Assembly: GCA_032717465.1 (NCBI GenBank)
Contig: CM064713.1
Coordinates: 7,177,001 to 7,241,000 of the forward strand
Direction: 5' to 3'
From: Coenobita brevimanus
Taxonomy: Eukaryota > Arthropoda > Malacostraca > Decapoda > Coenobitidae
DNA: 64,000 bases
Position numbers and translations under genes: made by a program. A model generated the notes under the pieces. That model was not told where the DNA came from, ran no database searches, and saw only the letters and a program-made list of their open reading frames with translations. Below are positions 55,201-63,318 of the stretch, in pieces (the stretch's first letter is position 1; each line of letters opens with the position of its first letter).

Positions 55201-57041
55201 AATCCTCATTACCATCCATGATAATGTGACTGTTCTCTTTTGTAGTTCCTCCTTTTATCACTTGATTTCCTGTTCCTTTTATGACTCCCAAAGGTTTAAT
55301 ACTCAGATCTTTTGTCACTGCTAAGCTTGCAAGACTCACTGTTCTTGGCATTCTCTTCAGCTGTACACTTTTGGGGGCTGGATGATAGTTTACATTTTTC
55401 TTTTTACTATGCTGTGTGATGCTGGAATTCCTTAAGCTCTTACTGCAACATGGCATCTCATCGTTCATGCTCACTGATTTCAGCTTCTGCATTCCCTCCT
55501 TTTCTGTGGCTTCATGTGTTGGTAAAATTGATAAATTTTCCCCACAGTTGACCTCAGCCTCTTCATGTTGGGAGTCCTCCTTCTTTTCAGTCTGCTCACC
55601 TTTTTTACTCTGTTGTGTTCTTACTCTTCTCTTGGGTGAGAAGAAGATACGTTTTTTGTAGTCCTTCTTGATTCTGTATGCCATGCTGTCCCGACCCCTG
55701 GATCTACCTCTAGGCCCTTTCTGTCTGCTTCGGGATGATTTGCTCAAATCTGGTACCCTGGACACATCAATATCCTGAGAGTTGAGAGACAATGGGGGAT
55801 ATTTACTTGAAAAGGAAGACTGGCATGAATCTATGGCTGTCATATCAGATTTTCCATTAAGCAGTTCAGTGTGTTCTGGAGCTGTTTCATTTGGCTGCTT
55901 TATTCTAATATCCTCCAGATGACAAGATACGGCACTCACAGATGATTTATCAAAAGCATTTACCACTGCTACTGGAGTAATGTTACTGGTCTGGGAGGTT
56001 TTGCTGTGAGGCAATCTTATACTACATGCTGTAGTATAATAAGCTTGGGATGTTGAGCTATTCTGTATTGTTAAGGACTCCTCTAAGGTACTTAACATTG
56101 GGGTGTGCTGTGAATCTGTGGGCTGACACCTTGTGTAAGACTGAAAAGTGTTATCATCATGGATAACACTCTTCTGGGAGGCTCTATTAACCACAGACAC
56201 TGGCTGACTCATGCTATATTGCAAAATTTCACTGGAATGCACCATCATATTCTGCAGTGATGTGACCTTATTCATTTCCAAGCTTGGCATAGGATCCTGA
56301 CACTGAGAGATGGGGCTGAGCAAGTCAAGTGACTTCTTATTAGTCACTATCACTTCTAAATTCTTATCGTGACTTACACCTGACATGTTATCTGAATCTG
56401 TGCCGCTGCCAACATTAACTGAATTTGTACCCCTTCTACACTGAACTGAATTTGTGCCCCTTCTACACTGAACTGAATCTGTGCCACTTTCAAACTGAAC
56501 TGAATCAGTGCCACTGCTAACCTTAACTGAATCTGGGTTATAGCCATACTGAACTGAATCTAAGCCAGGAATATGCTGGGCTGAATCTGTGCCATCTGCT
56601 TCAGCATATACAAAGTCAGTCATTCTCTCTGAGCTCTGATGGCCTGAAGATTTATGTTCTGGTACAATCACATGCAGAGTAGCAGTGCTCAGGGATGACT
56701 TGCACCATGCATGTGAAGACTTTTCCTCAGCTAAACACTTCTGGACTGAAGATACCTGGGAACTAATCTGTCCTGCTTCCTTGCATTTCTGACCAAGTGG
56801 TTCCTTCTGGTCTTGGCCAAGTGCTTTCCTGTGTTCCCAGCCAAGTGGTTCCTTCTGGTCTTGGCCAAGTGCTTTCCTGTGTTCCAGGTCAAATGGTTCC
56901 TTGTCCTTAATGACATGAAGTGCTGGTGTCCGGGAAGTGATGTCTGAGGTACTTCCAGTCTGCCAACTACCTCGTCCTCTCCTCTGGTTTGATCCTCGAG
57001 CTCTTGGTGGCAGCTGCAATTTACGCCACGACCCAGGCCTG
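49294..57041 (-). CDS. Host gene giant exon (7,748 bp, 2,582 codons)
   Basis: The acceptor is TTTTGTGATTGTCAG|CAG|GCC, a tandem NAGNAG site, and the donor CTCGCAG|GTAAGAATG is nearly perfect. The exon is open throughout on the minus strand. The protein is predicted disordered. An N-terminal basic RGSNQRRGRGSW region is followed by two ~16-residue repeats (EHRKALGQDQKEPLG), ~11-residue repeats built on SGTDSVQ (about 56400-56600), a lysine/arginine-rich zone with two ~33-residue repeats around EPLNAKRESTGPGRGKW and EPLNAQGKSARPRRGSW (54200-54420), and a very acidic Ser/Asp/Glu-rich C-terminal third. No catalytic domain or membrane segment is visible. Basic clusters suggest a nuclear protein. 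An uninterrupted frame of this length in transposon-rich DNA argues for purifying selection. Confidence 0.8.
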
Positions 57042-57769
57042 CTGACAATCACAAAAGGAATACAGTAGGTCCTCATTATATGTTGACAATGTGTTAAAAA
57101 ATATCAACTCTTCTTCCTGCAACCACAGAAACCATTTATAATGTTGGGAGGAAACCATATAATGTAATAGCAGGACGATGTGGAGCCTACTATAGTGTTC
57201 CTGTTAACTAAATGGAGAGATGCAAATGCAGTTTCCATTTAAGAACCAAACCTCCACACTACCCCACACTCCGCTGTGGCGAGGTGCTGACTGCCACATG
57301 GAAACAATGCTTCACTGCATGGGACAGTTGCTTGCCTGCACTTAATGAGTCTGTTCGGTCAGATGGATCAGGGTTATTCTACTATTACTACACTTTTTCC
57401 CCATACAAGTGGTAAGTACTCTTAATTTGGGAAACTGGCAAATCAGCTTTACAGATACCAGTGAAACACAAAAAGGTGATTTTCTTTCATTTACTGTGGA
57501 CCTAACAGATAAATGTATATTGAGGATCTGTATGTAAGTTCTCACTGCAAGTTACTTTTTTTTTTTTTTTAATAGGTTATTAACCTTCATGAATCCACAG
57601 ACATGTAATCTATTGTTGCTAACTTCACACACTCTCTCTCTCTCTCTATCTATAACCAGACACCATAATCCTGTATGGGGTGACTGTTTGTCTTTGAATT
57701 TGTTGTTTTATGGAGAGGGTCACTAACCTAATAACCCTTTGCCAGCCCATTTGTTGACAAGTAGGGAGC

Positions 57770-57923
57770 ATGTATGGGTTGGTTATGTGTTTATCAACCA
57801 GCACTGTAAATGGTTTCCTGGCCTACAGGAAACCATTAGACTTGTCACTCAATGTAGAGCCACCTGAAAAAGCAAGAGTTATTAAAGTGACAGGAAAGAT
57901 GGGAGAAATAAGTAGAGAGGAGG

Positions 57924-57925
<2 letters not shown>
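57770..57925 (+). repeat. Dispersed repeat X, copy 3 (best preserved)
   Basis: Reads ATGTATGGGTTGGTTATGTG, then the hairpin AATGGTTTCCTG/CAGGAAACCATT with a GCCTA loop (57808-57836), then ACTTGTCACTCAATGTAGAG, CCACCTGAAAAAGC and GTGACAGGAAAGATGGGAG. The (CA)n tract follows directly and may be its 3' tail. Confidence 0.75.

Positions 57926-57982
<57 letters not shown>
57926..57982. repeat. (CA)n microsatellite with GAAC tail
   Basis: About 27 CA units followed by CGAACGAACGAACAG. Confidence 0.95.
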
Positions 57983-57983
<1 letters not shown>

Positions 57984-58877
57984 ACGAACGAACAGCCAGA
58001 GAGAGCAGACGTCCCAGCCATCACTGCTAACCTTAAGTAGTTTCAGGAATTTTGTCTGTCCTGTCTCCTAAGTCTTGTCTTAAATTTAAAATAATGAATG
58101 TTAATAGACTACCAAAAATGTAAAGATTTATTGGCTAGAGTATACATGAATGTTTGTAGTACTTTTCGGTAACAGCTGTTTTGGTACTTTAACCCTTTAA
58201 TCGCGGGCATTGTTTTGGCCTGACTGTCCTCTCCCGCGGGGGTTTCAGCCAAATGTAAACAAATCTTTAAACCTTAATAACTCTGCACAGAATAAAGCTA
58301 GAGAAAAAAATAAGGTACCTTTAGAAAGTACTAACCTTCAGCTTTCCATTGATGTAGGTTTCATGACTTTGTTGACTTTCACAGGACGGGCAGTACCGTT
58401 AGAAGTGAGGGGTTTAAAATCACTATTTTACGCCCCGCACACCAGTACCAAATGCCAACCACTCTCTGATAATAGTACTATAAACATATATGAACACTAC
58501 ACATACGATAAACACCCACTCTGTGTTCACTGAGGTAGGTAAAAGGCACTGTAATTGCCTGCAATTCACTGCGGCATCACATGCTCACTGACGTTTGGTT
58601 AGCGGGGATGTTTTCATTATTTCTAACTTCTAATATTATTTTACATATAATCTGGGCAATATACATTATATTTACACTGCACTTATTACTATATTGCGTC
58701 ACTGTCGCATCACAGAATTACACAAGTGCCGCAGATTCTCTTATTACAATATCACTTATTATACTGGCCAATATTTACATTTTTTTCTAGGCAAAATATC
58801 CCTTATTACTACATTATCCATTATACAATTATTGGTAAAGCACGTCACTGTCGCATCACTGTATATCACTGTCACTT

Positions 58878-60698
58878 TCAGTATTTACTCAGAGAGTGGT
58901 ACTCGGCAAAGCACGCAGTCACACATAGAGCGACTTGGCATTCCAGGCACTGGTGTGTGCTCATTTTTCTCGTCTGAGGCCTCCGTGTGGTGTTATGACA
59001 TACTCTGCAGCGGCCCTGTGACAACCTGCCGCCTGCAGTAAGAAGCAATTTCACAAGCTGGTGCCGGCTCGTGTAATTGCGGCACTCAAGACGGTCAGGT
59101 TGTGTGTCAGAGTGTCGCCTCGGGATCAAAGCCGTCACCTGACCAAATCGTGCAAGCAGCTGCTGCACGACAGTCTTGGAGAACTGTCTCAGGGATGGTT
59201 GCCTTATGCCCTCGACTTGTGTCTTGTAGAGGATGAAGGCGTTGAGCATGCACATATCGAGCATGTGCAGGCAAGCCTTCCTGTACCATCGGGTGTTTCT
59301 CCTGAGACAGTCTATTTCGCCAATCATCATATCAGACTTATCAACAAGTCTCATGTTCACATTGTAATCAATGACGGCATCGGGCTTCATGATTGGCTCT
59401 CCCGTCCTGTAGCTGACCTTCCCAGTTCTCTTCAATTCCCCCTTGTGGATGGTGCTGATCATATTCACGACCTTCTTGTCATGCCACCTGATCGCCAGAA
59501 GCTTGTCTGACTTCTTCAGGTGCACATCTCCCTTGGATGAGGATGATGCTTCTGGGAAACTTGGCCACTCTTTCCTATAGCTCCGTACAGTGCCAACAGT
59601 GCCAATGCCGTGTTCAGCCAGGTATTTGGAGAGTTTCGGTGCTGTGTAATAATTGTCTGTGTACAGCACATGATTCCCACCAAAATACCTCTCCATCAGC
59701 ACTTTTACAACGGAGCCAGAGAAGCCAAGGGGGTCTTTCCTGTTCACGTCCATTGTGCTTGCAGAGTAGATCACGAAATCAAGGATATACCCCGTCTCAC
59801 AGTCACACAGCACAAAGAACTTTATCCCAAAGCGGTGGCGTTTGCTGGAGATGTACTGCATGAATTTGAGACGTCCTCTGAACAATACCAGGGATTCATC
59901 TATGACGACTTTTTGCATAGGACGGAAAAATCGCATAAATCGATCCCTAATCCTGTTGAGAAAATCCCTCACTTTCCACAAAGGGTCAGTTTGGGACGGG
60001 TTTCCATTGTCAGTGAAGTGCAGGTATCCTAGCAGCTGTCGGAACCGATCCCGTGACATATACTTCCCGAATGTTGGGATAGAAGTAATGTCATCCACGA
60101 GCCAGTACTCCTCCAACTCATGTCTCTTGATATGGGGCATCAAGAACATCAGTGCAAAGAACACATACAGCTCTCTGATCCCGACAGGCAACCACGACAC
60201 TTGCTTTGGTGAGCCAATAGGTCCCAGCCCTTCTGCTGCACACTGAGCTGCATACCTATTGGTCTCATCGTTGACATACTGCACGATTTCGTCATCCATG
60301 AAGGCCAGGAAGTAGTCAACAAAATCATCTCCTGCGTTGCATGGAAAGGCAGGCTGTATTCCAGCATTTGTCATATCAAACGGCGGATTGTGTGGCTGAA
60401 AATCTGCACCGTCAGACCAAACAAATGCATCAACTTTCCCTGTGCGTGGTTCAGTGGAAGTGGCAGGTCGCATTGCACTCGTTTCCCCGTGAGAAGGAGC
60501 TGAGGTGGAGGCAATGGGTGAGGCAGGAGGCGAGCGGGAGGGGGGTGAGTGCGGGGGTGGTGAGTGGAGGGGTGGAGAGGGTGAGGGAGCTGAGCGGGGG
60601 GCAGGCGGGGGGGTTACTGACCTGGCGTGGTGAAATTTGACCCTTTCTTCCCCACTTATCACCTCGCTTATCACCCAGCTTTGCCCTCCAACTGCCAC
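58878..60698 (-). CDS. piggyBac transposase, 606 aa, open
   Basis: A DDE-type transposase that excises and inserts DNA at TTAA. The frame is intact from Met at 60698 to the stop, close to the usual ~590-600 residues. After a Pro/Ser-rich N-terminus (residues 28-75) come the DDE_Tnp_1_7 landmarks: Asp267 in KVVIDESLVLFRGRLKF, Asp348 in HVLYTDNYYTAPKL and Asp453 (with Asp456) in MRLVDKSDMMIGEID. These occupy the positions of the three catalytic Asp of the family. The C-terminus has the cysteine-rich DNA-binding motif: Cys564, 567, 584, 587, 592, 596 and His601. Nothing in the catalytic core is obviously damaged, so it may be active or recently so. A second frame upstream (60451-61425) may encode the natural N-terminus. 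Confidence 0.93.
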   Translation of the reverse strand: MAVGGQSWVISEVISGEERVKFHHARSVTPPPAPRSAPSPSPPLHSPPPHSPPSRSPPASPIASTSAPSHGETSAMRPATSTEPRTGKVDAFVWSDGADFQPHNPPFDMTNAGIQPAFPCNAGDDFVDYFLAFMDDEIVQYVNDETNRYAAQCAAEGLGPIGSPKQVSWLPVGIRELYVFFALMFLMPHIKRHELEEYWLVDDITSIPTFGKYMSRDRFRQLLGYLHFTDNGNPSQTDPLWKVRDFLNRIRDRFMRFFRPMQKVVIDESLVLFRGRLKFMQYISSKRHRFGIKFFVLCDCETGYILDFVIYSASTMDVNRKDPLGFSGSVVKVLMERYFGGNHVLYTDNYYTAPKLSKYLAEHGIGTVGTVRSYRKEWPSFPEASSSSKGDVHLKKSDKLLAIRWHDKKVVNMISTIHKGELKRTGKVSYRTGEPIMKPDAVIDYNVNMRLVDKSDMMIGEIDCLRRNTRWYRKACLHMLDMCMLNAFILYKTQVEGIRQPSLRQFSKTVVQQLLARFGQVTALIPRRHSDTQPDRLECRNYTSRHQLVKLLLTAGGRLSQGRCRVCHNTTRRPQTRKMSTHQCLECQVALCVTACFAEYHSLSKY

Positions 60699-60699
60699 G

Positions 60700-61280
60700 C
60701 ATCCCCTTTGTTCTAGGCCGGCCTGCCCTGCTTACCCTGCCTGCACGGCCTGCCTTCCCTCGCTGTGCAGGCTCTGGGAATTCATATTCCTCAGATGATG
60801 TAGACTGATGAGAGGGCACGGCAGAAGATGAAGATGATGTGAGGGCAATAGGGCTAGGGGAACGGGAAAGTGGTGGGAAATGCTTGCTAAGGCCTGGTGT
60901 AGGAGACGTAAGTCTGCACTTCACTCCCTTCCCACATGCAACACCAATTTTCCCCATAGGCACCTTCCCTTTCCCAGAGTAAGTTGGGGGCGGTGGGGGG
61001 GAAACTACACTCTCACTTTCATCACTGTCACTGTCAATGCTAAAGGGTTCACCACCAATCACTGCAAAATCGTCACTACTTGCTGTAAGTGTATCACTCT
61101 CACTGCCACAATCCAGAGTTGTACTTACAGTTTTGTCCAGCTCTGTTCTAATTTCTGGAGTGCTCAACTCCTTCTGCCTCGCCGTCGGCAGTTCCTTCCT
61201 CGGTGTAGAGGTCGAAGGCACACTAGCACTAATCATTTGCGAGGAGGAAGCGAGCGATGATGAGTCGGGACGGAGCGCCA
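60700..61280 (-). CDS. Possible N-terminal exon or frame of the piggyBac transposase
   Basis: A minus-strand frame (61425-60451, first likely Met near 61281) encodes Ser/Thr-rich sequence, an acidic FSIDSDSDESESVVSPPPPP segment, a basic GKAGRAGRVSRAGRPRTKGM segment and RGSWRAKLGDKRGDKWGRKG before overlapping the transposase in another frame. An acidic Asp/Ser N-terminus is usual in piggyBac transposases. Joining it to the main frame needs a splice removing 3n+1 bases or a frameshift. AG-GTCAGT at 60622-60617 is a possible donor, but the acceptors I tested (60590, 60500) give the wrong phase. It may equally be non-coding. Confidence 0.4.
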
Positions 61281-61612
61281 TTATCACGCAGAGCTGGACA
61301 GATACTGACTGATGCGTGTCAGGGCAGGGGTCGGGGGGGGCCCCCTCGGGGTGGGAGGAGGGAGGTGTGGGATGGCTGGCGTGAAAGAACTCGACGGCTA
61401 CACTTGCGTGAGACAATTTGCGCACAGGAAAAACGCGCGGTGTTCAAAATATTCACGAACATTCCAGAATGACACCCGTGGTTTGGTCCAGTCTTGTCGA
61501 TGTCATTCTGGAGTGACACCCGCGGTTAAAGGGATAACCAACATCAAACATAGCCGAAAATGTAAACAATGAGGGACTTGAATTTCAAGGATTTGATAGA
61601 AATACCAATGGC

Positions 61613-62442
61613 ATGGACCTGGTTAAAACGTTAATTATGAGGATTAGTGAACTTGAAAAGAAAGTAGAGAATCTAGTGATAAAGGATGTGTCTGAAAATA
61701 TGGAGACTACCATACAGAGTCTGATCCAGTCCAATGAGACAGCGAATGAAGAGATTACGAATTTGATGTGTGAAAATGTTGAATTGAGGAGGAAACTAGA
61801 AAAGAGTACTAATAAAACGGAGAAGGTGAGTAATGTATTAGAAGAACACAAGGCAAAGTGGGCACACGTAGAAGAAGAACAGAAAGAAGTGGTCAGCTTA
61901 AGAGAAATCATCCGGGAAGAAAGGGAAATGAACAAGAAAAAAATGGAAGAAAATGTAGTGAAAATACTGAGGAAAAAAGAGAAAATAGTGAGAGAAAATG
62001 TAGAAAGGAACAGATGTGTGGTAATATTGGAAACAGGGAAGAGGAAGAAAAGGTTAGGTTTGTAAGACTCGAGAGAGACACGAACCTGGTGAGAGGAATA
62101 TTAGGCAAGATTGACCCCAAAGAAGACAAGTGGGTAAAAGAAATTGAGGAAGTAAGGAGAACAGGGCCTTATAAGAAAGGGGAAACAAGACCAATGAGAG
62201 ACACGTTTACATCAGAAAGTGTAATAAATGAGATACTTAAAGTGACCTGGAAATTAAGCAAAGAGGCAGGGATGGAAAATATTATAATAAGAAAAGATTT
62301 GAGTAAAGAAGAAAGAGAAGTTTTAAAATCACTGAAGGAAGAAGTAAAGGAAAAAAATGATAAGAGGACAGAGGAAGAATGTAATACTTTTTTTTGGAGA
62401 GTAATGGATATGAAAGTAAGGAAGTGGTATTTAAGGAAATAG
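61613..62442 (+). pseudogene. LINE-A ORF1: coiled coil plus RRM-like domain, one frameshift
   Basis: The first 150 codons (61613-62065) form a long coiled coil (ISELEKKVENLVIKDVSENM, RRKLEKSTNKTEKVSNVLEE). A one-base frameshift near 62025-62060 moves reading to the frame ending at 62442, which carries VRFVRLERDTNLVRGILGKI, EEVRRTGPYKKGETRP, ESVINEILKVTWKLSKEAG and IIIRKDLSKEEREVLKSL. The coiled coil, the R-x-G and RP positions and the RKDLSKEER strand match the trimeric RNA-binding ORF1 of L1-like and some CR1-like LINEs. It is inactivated by the shift alone. Confidence 0.72.
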
Positions 62443-63284
62443 AAGTGAAGGAAACTAAGGAGGATGGCTGTGAAAGATCAGAAGTTGAGGAAGTGGTACG
62501 GACAGAGAGTAGGAGAGAAGAGGGTATTAAAAACGTCAAAAATAATATGAAGGTGATATATACTAATGTTGATGGTTTCATATCGACAAGGACCGAAATT
62601 AACAATTTCTTGAGAGAACATGAACCTGATGTCATGTGCTTTGTAGAGACCAAATTAAGAGAAGATATTGATGTTCATTTGGGAGATGGTAAATACAAAC
62701 TGTGGAGAAAAGACAGAAAAGAAAAAACGGGAGGAGGAGTGATGATTGCAGTGAAGAACAACCTAAATGTAGATACTGTGGAAATGGGAGAAGGCAGGGC
62801 TGAAGTGATATATATGAAATTAGAAACAGGAGAGAATGTTAAGAGAGATATGGTGGTAGTGTATGTTCCCCTAAAGACGAGAGCATGGAAGGATCACGAA
62901 TACCATGAGGTGTTGTCAGATATGGCTAGCTATTTGCAAAAAATAATTGAGAACAGCAATAATATAATTTTGATGGGTGACTTTAACTGTAACAAGGTGA
63001 ACTGGGAGGAATGGTGCTCAGGAGGCGGCGAGGATTCGTGGGGCACTATGTTATTAAATATAATAATGAATAATGTGATGACGCAATGGGTCAAAGAAGA
63101 GACACGGTTTCGAGGTGAGGACACACCAGCAAGGTTAGATTTACTGTTTACCAAAAAACCCGATGTAATAGAATCATTGAAATATTTCTGTCCTTTAGGA
63201 AAAAGTGATCATGTGGTCACTGAGTTCCATAGGTTAATAGGAAACGTCGAGCCAAGAGACGAGCTTCATAGACAGGGAAGATAA
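62394..63284 (+). pseudogene. LINE-A ORF2 start: APE endonuclease, catalytic residues intact
   Basis: A 296-codon frame. After ~45 residues the exonuclease-endonuclease-phosphatase fold begins: VIYTNVDGF (Asn), CFVETKLRED (Glu), NIILMGDFNCNKVNWEEW (Asp and Asn), PARLDLLFTKKPDV (Asp) and CPLGKSDHVVTEF (Ser-Asp-His). All the metal- and phosphate-binding residues expected of an APE-type LINE endonuclease are present. The frame ends just before the junction with LINE-B, so the RT is separated from it. It nicked target DNA to prime reverse transcription. Confidence 0.85.
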
Positions 63285-63318
63285 AACTTTGGAAAAGCAA
63301 ATTTTACAGGATTGAGAA

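Larger units (their letters stand above)
34393..57041 (-). other. Host gene span: giant disordered protein with CCCH finger
   Basis: Three minus-strand exons (57041-49294, 41418-41325, 35473-34393) have GT-AG junctions whose phases match: the first exon ends after base 1 of a codon, the 94-bp exon completes it and ends after base 2, and the last exon supplies base 3. The joined frame is open for about 2,970 codons. The start codon and 5' exon are not identified (upstream of 57043). The 3' end is either the stop at 34384-34386 or a further exon to the left. Introns of 7.9 and 5.9 kb hold transposons. The gene was not recognised; a germline RNA-regulation role would be speculation. Confidence 0.7.
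57042..58188. other. Upstream intron or flank of host gene, repeats only
   Basis: No upstream coding exon could be supported. The stretch holds a T-run (57555-57571), a CTCTCTCTCTCTATCTATAA block with a LINE-B-like ACCAGACACCATAATCC tail (57635-57690), repeat X copy 3 and a long (CA)n. Confidence 0.5.
58193..61533 (-). mobile_element. piggyBac element, near-complete and autonomous-like (3.3 kb)
   Basis: The left end CCCTTTAATCGCGGG and the complement of the right end, CCCTTTAACCGCGGG, are 15-bp inverted repeats with one mismatch. TTAA flanks the left (58189-58192) and ATAA, a one-base decay of TTAA, flanks the right (61534-61537). At the 5' side a subterminal motif, CGGGTGTCAYTCYRGAATG, occurs twice within 70 bp (61465-61525). 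The element carries one long transposase frame on the minus strand. It sits at the 5' side of LINE-A copy 4. Elements 1-3 share end and subterminal sequence style with it and are probably relatives it could mobilise. Confidence 0.9.
61534..63318 (+). mobile_element. LINE-A copy 4, 5' half (ORF1 and endonuclease)
   Basis: The best-preserved LINE-A 5' region: ORF1 at 61613-62442 and the start of ORF2 at about 62394. It is interrupted at about 63300-63318 (after GGAAAAGCAAATTTTACAGG) by a LINE-B copy. The corresponding uninterrupted order is seen in copy 1 at 4165-4190 (GGAAAAGCAAACTTTGTAGG). Confidence 0.82.

Noticed and set aside
57212..57415. Candidate 5' exon of the host gene
   Set aside because: The 67-codon frame is on the plus strand, and no minus-strand exon with a matching donor could be seen in 57050-58190.
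1624..57982. CRISPR array or other bacterial repeat system
   Set aside because: All direct repeats are microsatellites, minisatellites or dispersed transposons; none has spaced identical repeats with unique spacers, and the DNA is eukaryotic.
58726..59041. Frames downstream of the piggyBac transposase on the plus strand
   Set aside because: They lie in the AT-rich 3' subterminal part of the element and have no motif.
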